Part shown: positions 6,432-15,305 of the stretch, in pieces
Layout: each line of letters begins with the position of its first letter
How positions within the stretch are numbered: the stretch's first letter is position 1
NCBI GenBank assembly: GCA_963781065.1
Contig: CAWAET010000005.1
Span: 62,001 to 126,000, forward strand
Length of the DNA stretch: 64,000 nt
Origin: CALZJC01 sp963781065
GTDB lineage: Bacteria > Acidobacteriota > Thermoanaerobaculia > Multivoradales > JAHEKO01
Reading direction: 5' to 3'
Translations under genes and position numbers: made by a program
The notes under the pieces: generated by a model
Seen by the model: the letters and a program-made list of their open reading frames with translations, nothing else
Databases searched by the model: none
What the model was told of the DNA's origin: nothing

Positions 6432-9176
6432 ATGTCTTCCACCCGCCCATTCGCCGGGATCCCGTTCCTGCCCCTGGCTCTCCTCATTCTTCTCGCCCCC
6501 GGCACGGGGGCCGTCGCCCAGACGGTGGCCGGGACGGCCTCGGCCGCGGCGCCCTCGTCGACCTGGATCTCCTGGGAGGTGCCCTTCACCGGCGACGAGG
6601 ACCGCGACGGCTGGACGGTGATCGAGCTGGGCCTCGTCGCCGGCGGTCCGTTCGACGTCACGACGCCCAGGAAGCTCCCCGGCTCTCCGGAATGGCGCGG
6701 CGACACCTTCCAGGGCCTGACGCCGGACACCGACTACTACCTGCGGTTCACCTTCGTCGACCCGGACGGTGTCTCGGGCACCAATCCCCAGGTCGTCGGG
6801 CCGGTCCACACGCTGGCCTCGGCGCCGGATACCGTGACCCTGGGCACCCCGACGGTCGAGGCCCGGGAGACCGAGATCTACGTCAGCCAGCCCATCTCGG
6901 ACGACGCCAACCGCAACAGTTTCGGCACGGTCGAGATCGCCACTGACCCCGGCGGGCCGTGGACAGAGCGGTGCGGCGACCCGTCGCAACCCCGCCTGCC
7001 CTTCCACCCCAAGCGCTGCCGGCTGCGCAGCCTGACCCCGGGAACCGACTACTGGGTGCGCATCGACATCGCCGACCCCGACGGCATCTCCGGCACCGAT
7101 CCCCAGGTGCTCGGTCCGATCACCTACTACGGGCGCGCCAACCTCGCCGCCGGCATGCCGATCACCGCCGACCCCGGCTGGGGCTGCTGCCCCAACCCGG
7201 CCCAGCTCGTCGACGGCCGTATCCAGTACCAGAACTGGTTCTACGGCTTCGCCTGGACCGGCGGCACCAACGGCTACGCCGGCGGCCCGGCGGGTTGGAA
7301 GCAGGCCACCGTCGACCTGGGCAGCCCCACTACCTTCGACCGGGTGGAGATGTGGCTGCACGACAACAACTCGCCGCCCACCGACTGGCGGGTCGAGACC
7401 AGCGACGACGGTGCCGCCTGGACCGAGGCCTGGTCCACCACCCAGCCGCAGTGCCGCGGCGCCGCCGAGCCGCTACACGGCACCCACTGGAGCTATCCCG
7501 CCTGCTCGCAGGGGGCGCTGTTCCCGCCGGTCACCGCGCGCTATGTGCGCTACGGGTTCGACGACCGCACGCTGTTCGGCGGCCTGCACGGCTGGGCGGT
7601 GGAGCTCGAGGTATTTGCGCCGTCACCCGTCCCGACGGACCCGACCTCCGTCGCCAGCACCACCCACCCGCCCGCGACCTGGTCCACCGAGGCAGAGATC
7701 ACGATGGAGTGGTCGGGCGCCAGCGACGCGAGCGGCGCCGGTCTGGCGGGCTATTCGGTGCTCTTCGACACCAGCCCGACGACCCTGCCCGACGAGAGCG
7801 TGGAGATCGCCCACACCAGCGACCCGCACTCGACGACCAGTGCGCCGCTCGCCGACGGCCAGAGCCACTACTTTCACCTGCGCACCTGTGACCTGGCGGG
7901 GCACTGCACGGCCACGGTGCACGCCGGGCCGTACTGGATCGACGCCACCGATCCGATCGACCCGACGACCGTCCTGAGCACCTCCCACACACCCGGCGTG
8001 CCGTCGGCGGACACCCAGATCACCGTCCAGTGGTCCGGCGCGAGCGACACCGGCGGCGCCGGCGTGACCGGCTACTCGGTGCTATTTGACGCCGCTGCCG
8101 GGACGCTGCCCGACGCGACGACCGAGGTGGCCCACGCTGCCGACCCGCACCAGGTGACCAGCACCGCCCTGGCCGACGGGCCGAGCCACTGGTTCCACCT
8201 GCGCACCTGTGACGGGGTCGGCAACTGCAGCGCCACCAGCCACCTGGGCCCATTCTGGATCGACACCACACACCCCGGGGTGAGTCTGGTGAACACGGTG
8301 GCGGACACCGGCGACGGCGTGCTCTCACAGTCCGAGGAGTCGGGCGTGCCCATCACGCAGCTGCTGGTGAGCTTCGACGAGCCCGTCGTGGGCGCCGGCG
8401 CCAGCGCCAACTTCCTGCTGTTGCGGGACGGCGGTGACGGCTTCCAGACGACCAGCTGCGCCGCGGGCGCCGATCCCGGCGACGAGGTCATCACCATCGA
8501 CACCGCCAGCTACGCCGCCGGCACCCGGACCTCAACCCTCGGCGTTCACGGCGGCGTGCCTCTGTACGACGGCGCCTATCGCCTGTTCGTCTGCGCCTCT
8601 GGGTCGATCCTCGACGCGGCGGGCAACGCGCTCGATGGCGACGGGGACGGCACCGGCGGCGACGACTTCAAGCGCAGTTTCGCGCTGCTCGACACCCGGC
8701 CCACCGCCCACCCGGGCTCCGACCGCTCGATCGATGTCGACCAGGGCATCGTGCTCGGCGACCTTCCCGCCGCCACCGGCGGCACCGCGCCGTACACCTA
8801 TCTGTGGACGATCACCCCGGATCCCGGTGTCGACCTGAGCTCGGCCACTGCGGCCAACCCCACGCTCAGCTGCCCCGTGCCCGAGGTCCTCGCCGCCCAG
8901 CTGGTGGTGACCGACGCCAGTAGCCTGAAGTCACCCTCGGCCGCCGCCGAGATCACGGTGATCTGCCCGCCGCGACGTGACCTGTTCGACGCCGACTTCT
9001 ACGACACCGTGCTCCTCGAGGCCACGGAGCTGATCACCGCCGAGCAGGTGGTGGTTCGCTTTGGCGCCGACGTCACCTTCAAAGCGGGGCATGAGGTCGT
9101 CCTGATCGAGCCCTTCCAGGTGGAGATCGGCGGCGTTCTGCGGATTCTGAACGACCCCTCGACCGACTGCTTCTAG
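6432..9176 (+). CDS. Large secreted protein with FN3-like, discoidin (F5/8 C) and duplicated domains
   Basis: The ATG at 6432 follows a GAGGAG ribosome site and begins a signal peptide (PFLPLALLILLAPGTGAVAQ), giving 914 residues. Visible modules are two FN3-like units (about residues 30-225, each with a DTDYYLRF/GTDYWVRI strand and DPDG(V/I)SGT turn), a discoidin-like domain (about 235-390, with NLAAGMPITADPG and a VDLGSPTTFDRVEMWL strand), two tandem copies of about 105 residues (about 400-615, each with WSGASD...GYSVLFD...HFHLRTCD-like and PYWID/PFWID elements), a DUF-type Ig segment, a PKD-like segment (about 750-830), and a C-terminal 3-coathanger-like module (ITAEQVVVRFGADVTFKAGHE). This is an extracellular adhesin or carbohydrate-binding protein; ligand unknown. 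The c-di-GMP riboswitch candidate upstream suits a surface or biofilm role. The reading frame could extend upstream into the riboswitch, but the signal peptide decides the start. Confidence 0.8.
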   Translation: MSSTRPFAGIPFLPLALLILLAPGTGAVAQTVAGTASAAAPSSTWISWEVPFTGDEDRDGWTVIELGLVAGGPFDVTTPRKLPGSPEWRGDTFQGLTPDTDYYLRFTFVDPDGVSGTNPQVVGPVHTLASAPDTVTLGTPTVEARETEIYVSQPISDDANRNSFGTVEIATDPGGPWTERCGDPSQPRLPFHPKRCRLRSLTPGTDYWVRIDIADPDGISGTDPQVLGPITYYGRANLAAGMPITADPGWGCCPNPAQLVDGRIQYQNWFYGFAWTGGTNGYAGGPAGWKQATVDLGSPTTFDRVEMWLHDNNSPPTDWRVETSDDGAAWTEAWSTTQPQCRGAAEPLHGTHWSYPACSQGALFPPVTARYVRYGFDDRTLFGGLHGWAVELEVFAPSPVPTDPTSVASTTHPPATWSTEAEITMEWSGASDASGAGLAGYSVLFDTSPTTLPDESVEIAHTSDPHSTTSAPLADGQSHYFHLRTCDLAGHCTATVHAGPYWIDATDPIDPTTVLSTSHTPGVPSADTQITVQWSGASDTGGAGVTGYSVLFDAAAGTLPDATTEVAHAADPHQVTSTALADGPSHWFHLRTCDGVGNCSATSHLGPFWIDTTHPGVSLVNTVADTGDGVLSQSEESGVPITQLLVSFDEPVVGAGASANFLLLRDGGDGFQTTSCAAGADPGDEVITIDTASYAAGTRTSTLGVHGGVPLYDGAYRLFVCASGSILDAAGNALDGDGDGTGGDDFKRSFALLDTRPTAHPGSDRSIDVDQGIVLGDLPAATGGTAPYTYLWTITPDPGVDLSSATAANPTLSCPVPEVLAAQLVVTDASSLKSPSAAAEITVICPPRRDLFDADFYDTVLLEATELITAEQVVVRFGADVTFKAGHEVVLIEPFQVEIGGVLRILNDPSTDCF

Positions 9177-9290
9177 CCGGCCGGCCACGAAGCCGCGCGG
9201 CTCAGGGGAACGGAGCGCCCCTGGACCACCATGCTGAGCTAGGCTGGGGATTCCGCCAGCCCTGTCGCCAACTCTCGGAAGGGGAATCGC

Positions 9291-11012
9291 ATGAACTGTT
9301 CGCCCATCCCACGTTTCCTCGGCGTCCTGTTGCTGCTCGCGGCGCCGGCCCTCGGCCTCGAAGTCCAGGTGTCGTTCGGCCCGGAGCTTCGCGCCGAGCC
9401 GGTCGACGGCCGGCTGCTGCTGATCCTCTCCACCGACGACGAGCGCGAGCCCCGCTTCCAGGTCAGCGGCGACACGACCCGGACAATGCAGCTGTTCGGG
9501 ATCGACGTCGAGGGTTTGGCGCCGGGCGCGGTGGCGGTCGTCGGCGAGGAGGCGTTCGGCCATCCGGTGCGCCGCCTGGCCGACGTGCCGGCCGGCGACT
9601 ACTTCGTTCAAGCGGTGCTGCACCGCTACGACACCTTCGCGCGTGGCGACGGCCACACGGTGGTGCTGCCGGCCAGCTGGGCGGCCGGGCAGCAGTGGAA
9701 CCGCGAGCCGGGCAACCTCTACTCCACCCCGCGGCAGGTCCGCGTCGACCCGGCGGCGGCCGAGCCGATCGAGCTCCGGCTCGACCGGGTGATCCCGCCG
9801 ATCGAGCCGCCGGCGGACACCAAGTACATCCGTCACCTGCGGATGCGCAGCCCGTCCCTGTCCGAGTTCTGGGGCCGCGACATGTTCCTCGGCGCCCACG
9901 TCCTGGTGCCCGAGGGGTTCGACGACCATCCCGATGCGCGCTACCCGCTGATGATCTTCCACGGCCACTATCCCGGCGGACTTCGGCGGCTTCCGCACCG
10001 AGCCGCCGGACCCGGACCTCGAGTGCGAGTACTCCGAGCGCTTCCAGCTCGACTGCTACAACCGGATCCAGCAGCAGGAGGCCTACGACTTCTATCAGCG
10101 CTGGATCTCGCCCGAGATGCCGCGCGTCCTGATCGTCGAGATCCAGCACGCGAATCCCTTCTACGACGACTCCTACGCCGTCAACTCGGCCAACCTGGGG
10201 CCCTACGGCGACGCCATCACCTACGAGCTGGTGCCCGAGATCGAGCGCCGCTTCCGCGGCCTCGGCGAGGGCTGGGCGCGCTTCCTCTACGGCGGCTCGA
10301 CCGGCGGCTGGGAGGCGCTGGCGGCGCAGGTCTTCTACCCCGACGAGTACAACGGCGCCTTCGCCGCCTGCCCCGACCCGATCGACTTCCGCGCCTTCAC
10401 CCTGGTGGACATCTACCGGGACGACAACGCCTACGCCGAGCAAGGACCGTTCGGCGCCGTCGAGCGGCCGGGACACCGCGACTACCTCGGGCGGATCTCC
10501 GCCACCCTGCGCGACTACAACACCCTGGAGCTGGCCAAGGGATCCCGGGGCCGCTCCGGCGACCAGTTCGACATCTGGGAGGCGGTCTACTCGCCGGTGG
10601 GCGAGGACGGCTACCCGCAAGCGGCTGTGGGACAAGCTCACCGGCGAGATCGACCCCGAGGTGGCCGAGCAGTGGAAGAAGTACGACCTCGGGCTGATCC
10701 TGCGCGCAGAACTGGCCCGAGCTGGGCCCCAAGCTCGCCGGCAAGATCCACCTCTACTGCGGCGACATGGACAACTACTACCTCAACAACGCCGTCTACC
10801 TGGTCGAGGAGTTCCTCGAGTCGACCACCGACCCCTACTACGCCGGCGAGGTCGACTACGGCGACCGCGCCGAGCACTGCTGGAACGGCGACCACGAGAA
10901 CTCCAACGCGATCTCGCGGCTGCGGTACAACACCTTCTACCTGCCCAAGATCTTGAAGCGGATCGAGGAGTCGGCGCCGGAGGGGGCGGATCTGACGAGC
11001 TGGCGGTACTGA
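9291..11012 (+). pseudogene. Secreted alpha/beta-hydrolase-fold esterase, reading frame broken three times
   Basis: Homology-like protein sequence runs continuously from a signal peptide (FLGVLLLLAAPALG) to the TGA at 11010-11012 but changes frame three times. Single extra bases near 9979 (PLMIFHGHYPG then FGGFRTEPPD), at 10618 (EDGYP then KRLWDKLTGE) and near 10707 (LGLILR then NWPELGPKLAG) restore a 572-residue product when removed. The nucleophile elbow is YGGSTGGWEAL, followed by CPDPIDFRAF, and the C-terminal part holds HLYCGDMDNYYLNN and a final WNGDHENSNAIS histidine region. This is the esterase-D-like fold of secreted hydrolases. Either this is a recent pseudogene or the consensus sequence carries errors; the preserved protein between breaks and similar breaks in the neighbouring gene favour errors. 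Confidence 0.7.
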
Positions 11013-11165
11013 GAGCCGGGCAGAACGGGTTTTGAGCTGGTCCGGCTATTCCGCTAACTGATCGATCACCCGACGCCGAACATCCGACAGAGACTCTGGA
11101 TCTCGGCCGGGGGTAGGTTCTTGACCGGACCGTGGGTCACGAGATTCCAGGGATGGGCGAGCCTT

Positions 11166-11471
11166 TCAGGCGCCGACAGAAGCCAGAGGCTGCACTTCTC
11201 GCTCGATTCTGTCCTCCAGCGCCAATCGAGCTTCTTCAAGATCGTAGTCCGTCTGCAGCCCCAGCCAGAACCGCTCAGAGGTGCCGAAGTAGCGGGCCAG
11301 GCGCAGGGCCGTGTCGGGGGTGATCGAGCGCTTGGCGAGGACGACCTCGTTGATCCGTCGAGGTGAAACGCCGAGATCCCGGCCCACCTTGTTCTGGCTG
11401 AGGCCAAGCGGCTTCAAGAACTCCTCGAGCAGTACCTCTCCGGGGTGAACGTTGGGCAGTCTCTCTGTCAT
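11166..11471 (-). CDS. higA: HigA-family antitoxin
   Basis: A 101-residue antitoxin with the HigA/VapI signature: VHPGEVLLEEFLKPLGLSQNKVGRDLGVSPRRINEVVLAKRSITPDTALRLARYFG is a complete HTH of the XRE type, followed by SERFWLGLQTDYDLEEAR, the dimer/toxin-binding helix. It neutralises HigB and represses their shared promoter. The ATG at 11471 follows the toxin gene's stop by 5 bases, the toxin-first order typical of higBA. Downstream (11013-11165) nothing recognisable remains. Confidence 0.9.
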   Translation of the reverse strand: MTERLPNVHPGEVLLEEFLKPLGLSQNKVGRDLGVSPRRINEVVLAKRSITPDTALRLARYFGTSERFWLGLQTDYDLEEARLALEDRIEREVQPLASVGA

Positions 11472-11476
11472 CGTCT

Positions 11477-11764
11477 CTATCCTCGGTGGTAGTCGACAAT
11501 CTCTACAGCGTGGGCATCGTCGTCCCGCCATTCGAAGCAGATGCGCCAACGCTGATTGACCCGGACGCTGAACTGGCCGGCTCGATCGCCCTTGAGTCTC
11601 TCGAGGCGATTGCCTGGAGGCACTCGAAGATCGTTGACGCCCTGGGCGTTGTTCAGCATCCTCAGTTTCCTTCGTGCCGGCGCCTGAATCTCACGCGGTA
11701 ATCTGCGCGACACCTCTCCGAGCCAGATCCTCTCGGTCTCGCGGGATCGGAAGGACCTGATCAC
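11477..11764 (-). CDS. higB: HigB/RelE-family toxin (GTG start, possibly leaderless)
   Basis: The 95-residue protein starting VIRSFRSRETERIWLGE has the HigB toxin layout: helix with RKLRMLNNAQGVNDLRVPPGNRLERLKGDRAGQFSVRVNQRWRICFEW and the terminal VDYH catalytic end. HigB is a ribosome-dependent mRNA endonuclease. I prefer the GTG at 11764 to a GTG at 11806 because homologues begin with the IRSF strand and because a promoter-like pair lies between the two codons, with its -10 only 6 bases before the 11764 GTG, so the message may be leaderless. It shares its upstream region with an integrase remnant, whose TGA at 11803-11805 overlaps the more distal GTG. Confidence 0.85.
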   Translation of the reverse strand: MIRSFRSRETERIWLGEVSRRLPREIQAPARRKLRMLNNAQGVNDLRVPPGNRLERLKGDRAGQFSVRVNQRWRICFEWRDDDAHAVEIVDYHRG

Positions 11765-11770
11765 TCGGGA

Positions 11771-11799
11771 ACTATAACGCGGCGCGTCATAGGGCGCAA
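11771..11799 (-). promoter_or_regulatory. Candidate promoter of higBA
   Basis: Reading the minus strand, TTGCGC (11799-11794), a 17-base spacer and TATAGT (11776-11771) form a sigma-70-like promoter. Transcription would start at or very near the GTG of higB. Confidence 0.45.
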
Positions 11800-11802
11800 G
11801 CC

Positions 11803-11946
11803 TCACCCAGTAGGAAGGAACCGCTCGTTCATCCGCACCACCACCTCGGCCGGGTGCTGCTCGGCCATGTGCGAGTAGCGCTTGACCATCGCCAGGGTCT
11901 TGTGGCCCAGGACCTCAGCGATTTCGGCCAGGGTGGCGCCGCTCAT
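11803..11946 (-). pseudogene. Tyrosine recombinase/phage integrase C-terminal remnant
   Basis: The 47-codon segment MSGATLAEIAEVLGHKTLAM...VKRYSHMAEQH...MNERFLPTG is the last part of a tyrosine integrase: the LGH box (third catalytic region) followed by the RYSH segment that contains the nucleophilic tyrosine. Upstream of 11946 the sequence stops resembling an integrase (no R-H-x-x-R region), so only about the last eighth of the gene survives. It points to an old integration event beside the higBA pair. Confidence 0.75.
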
Positions 11947-12100
11947 GGCTGAAGGCCGCAGTCCACCAGATGCGGCCAGGCGCCCTGTGGATCAGTCCAC
12001 AGCCACCGGGCCCCCCGCCCTCTACTCTGACTCAGCAATCGCCGAGACGAGGACGACTCCGTCCACCGCGGCCGGGAGGGCACGGGGAGGAGAGGCCGTT

Positions 12101-15100
12101 TTGAGACCCGCAGTTCGCACCTTGATCCTGCTGTTGGCCGCCCTCGTGCCGGCAGCGCCGGCCCTCGCCCAGCTCGCCTACGACATCGTCTACGTCCGCC
12201 AGCCGCGCTACGGCGACACGACGAACACGATCTGGCCGGAGGTCTTCCACCCGGCCCGCGCCGAGCCGGGCGCCGATCTGATGCTGCTCCACCCCGACGG
12301 CTCGGAGGAGGTGCTGGTGGCCTGCTCGGCGGCGGCTGGCGGTGACGGCAGGTGCTCGGTCACCGACCCGTTCGTCTCGTTCGATGGCGGCTCGGTCACC
12401 TACAGCCTGTTCTACGACCTGACGCAACCGATGCTCAACACCCAGCGGGACGACCTGCCCAAGCTGGGGGCCGACGTCTTCCGCATGCATCTGGCCAGCC
12501 GGCAGATCGAGCAGCTGACCTTCGGCGAGTTCACCCCCAACACCGGGGCCGGCAACTGGGACGAGACCAACCCGCTGGACCCGCCATCGCAGTACAACCG
12601 GCTGGGCTACGGCATCCTCAACCTGGGCGCCTGTCCGCTGCCCGGCGGCAGGATCGCTTTCACCAGCAACCGCAACGGCGTTCGAGCCGCCCAAGGGCTT
12701 CACCGCGCCGACGCTGCAGCTGTTCGTCATGGACGAGGACGGCAGCAACGTGACCCTGATCGCGCCGATGAACATCGGCTCGGCGCTGCACCCGGTGCCG
12801 CTACGCGACGGCCGCATCATGTTCTCGAGCTACGAGAGCCAGGGGCTGAGGGACCGGCGGGTCTGGGCGCTGTGGGCGATCTGGCCCGACGGCCGCTACT
12901 GGTCGCCCCTGGTGTCGGCGTTCAAGGGGGCCGCCGCGTTCCACTTCTCGACCCAGCTGCCGGACGAGGACATCGTTGTCGTCGACTACTACAACCTGAA
13001 CAACAACGGCTTCGGCGCCGCCTACCGGTTGCCGATCGCGCCGCCCGCCGGGACCCCGGCTTTCTACAACGCCTTCCCTGGCGACAACCCGCCGATCGAG
13101 CAGACCAAGAGCTACGGTCTGACCACCTTTCGCATGCCGTTCACCCCCTGGGGGATGAGCTCGGTGACGCCGTTCACCCACGGCGAGGACGAAGCGGCGC
13201 CGGTGGGTACCGGCGGCGCCCGGGTCGGCAAGGTCACCCACCCGTCGGCCACGACCGGCGGCGATCTGCTCCTGGTCTGGACGCCGGGGCCGGCCAACGA
13301 CCTCAACCGCCCGACCAACGTGCCGCGCTACGACGGCGGCATCTACCTGGCGCCGGCGGCGGCGGCGATCTACGATCCGGCCGCGCTGGTCGAGATCAAG
13401 AACGATCCCGCCTACAACGAGGCCTGGCCGCGAGCCGTGGTCCCCTACTCCGACATCCATGGCGTCGCCGAGCCGACCGAGCTGCCCTGGCTGCCCAACG
13501 ACGGTTCGGTGCATGCCGAACTGCCCGCCGGTACGCCGTTCGGGCTGGTCGGCACCTCGAGCTTCTACAAGCGCGAGAGCTTCCCCGGCTCCGTGACCCC
13601 GTGGAACAACACCTTCGACGGCCTCGACGCCTTCAACACCTCGGAGAACGGCCAGTCGAGCAACTGGGGGCAGCAGGGCGCCGACGCGGGCAAGTACGAC
13701 GACACCGACATCTGGGCGGTGCGGATCCTCGCCATGGAGCCCAACACCCACCGGAGCTACGGCCCCGACAACGGCCGTCAGTTCACCAGCCACGCCAACG
13801 AGCGGCTACGGATCCTGGGCGAGATCCCGCTGCGCAAGGACGACGGCGGCGGCGAGCTGCTCGACCCGGAAGGCAATCCCGACACCAGCTTCCTGGCCAA
13901 GATGCCGGCCGACACCCCGTTCACGTTCCAGACCCTGGACCGAAACGGCATGGTGCTCAACATGGCCCAGACCTGGCACCAGGTGCGGCCGGGCGAGATG
14001 CGCGCCGATTGCGGCGGCTGCCACGCCCACAGCCAGGCAGCCGCTCGGGTTCGCCACCACCGCGGCGGCCGGCGCCGGCTATCAGGTCACCGATCTGTCC
14101 CAACAGACGCCGCTGCTGACCAGGGACGCCGGCGGCCAGCCCGACCTGAACGTGGTCGCGGCGCCGGTGGTGGACGTCGAGTTTCTGCGCGACATCCGGC
14201 CGATCCTCGAACGCAGCTGCGTCTCCTGCCACACCCAGAGCGACCCGGACCCGCCCGGCAACCTGGTCCTGGACGACCTCGCGTCGTATGGCGGCCTGCC
14301 CGGCGACTACAAGCGGCTGGCCGACGACTCGGATGCCGACTGGGGCAATCCCGCCGATCATCCCCAACGGCACCTGGCGCCAGACCAACGCCAGCCGCTA
14401 CGTGCGGGCGTTCCAGAGCCGGCGCAGCCTGCTGATCTGGAAGCTCTTCGGCCAGCGGCTCGACGGCTGGACCAACGCCGACCACCCCACCGAGGCGGTT
14501 CCCGGCGACCCGGCGACGCCTGCCGGCCGGCACCGACCCCAACGACGCCGACCTCGACTTCACCGGCACCATCATGCCGCCGCCCGGCACCGAGCCGCCG
14601 CTGACCGAGGACGAGAAGATGCTCTTCGCCCGCTGGGTCGACCTCGGGGCGCCGATCGACTCGGGCAACCCGGCCTTTGGCTGGCTGCTGGACGACTTGC
14701 GGCCGACGGTCGAGCTGTCGCTGCCGCGGCCGGGATTCAACGGCCAACCGGTGAGCCAGATCCGCGTCGGGCTGGCCGACGCCAACTCGGGCGTCGACCT
14801 GGCGGCCCTTTCGATTTCCGCCGACTTCATGGTCGACGGCCGGGCGCCGGGGAGCGAGCTGGCGGATCTGGCGGCGGCCAGCGGCGACGGCATCTGGACG
14901 ATCCCGCTCGCCACGCCGCTGCCGGCTCTAACCGACGCCCATCTCTTCGTCGAAGTGGCCGACGTCCAGGGCAACTTCACCCGGATAGACCGGCGGTTCT
15001 CCACCATCGCCGCCTGCGCCGGCGCCCAGAACATAGCCCTGGCCAACGACACCGTCGACGACGTGCGGTGGTACGAGGCGTGCGAATCGATCGCCGTCGG

Positions 15101-15236
15101 CCCCAGCTACGAGATCCAGGCCACCGGCGACGTCACCCTGCGCGCCCGCGCCGCGATCCACCTGGGCGACGGCTTCGACCTGCGGCCGGGCGGCCGGCTC
15201 GCCGCCGTCATTGACCCCGCGGCGGCCGCGCCCTGA
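12101..15236 (+). pseudogene. HzsA-related secreted c-type haem protein, reading frame broken four times
   Basis: A TTG at 12101, behind GGGGAGGAGAGG, begins a signal peptide (TLILLLAALVPAAPALAQ). The protein frame continues to 15236 if one extra base is removed near 12680, 14036, 14351 and 14519, yielding 1043 residues. It has PD40/propeller-like strands in the first two thirds (DLMLLHPDGSEEVL, RIAFTSNRNG, GRIMFSSYESQG), two c-type haem sites, CGGCH (14010-14024) and CVSCH (14218-14232), and a C-terminal module GPSYEIQATGDVTLRARAA similar to that of the 6432 protein. PD40 plus CxxCH is the layout of HzsA-related proteins, named for hydrazine synthase alpha but widespread in organisms without anammox; no hydrazine role is implied. 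All four breaks are single-base gains, so sequencing error is as likely as gene decay. Confidence 0.65.
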
Positions 15237-15305
15237 CGCGGCCGGCGCTCGACCGGCCCGATGCCAGGCGCCCAAGAGCGCCCCGAGCCGGCCGTTCCCC
15301 AGCCT

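Noticed and set aside
11066..11165. Minus-strand peptide LAHPWNLVTHGPVKNLPPAEIQ downstream of higA as a gene end
   Set aside because: No start, no recognised family and it overlaps higA in another frame; too little to support a call.
11970..12000. CTGTGGA-TCAG-TCCACAG palindrome before the HzsA-related gene as an operator or att site
   Set aside because: A perfect 7-bp inverted repeat of this size is easily found by chance and no regulator or matching second copy is nearby.
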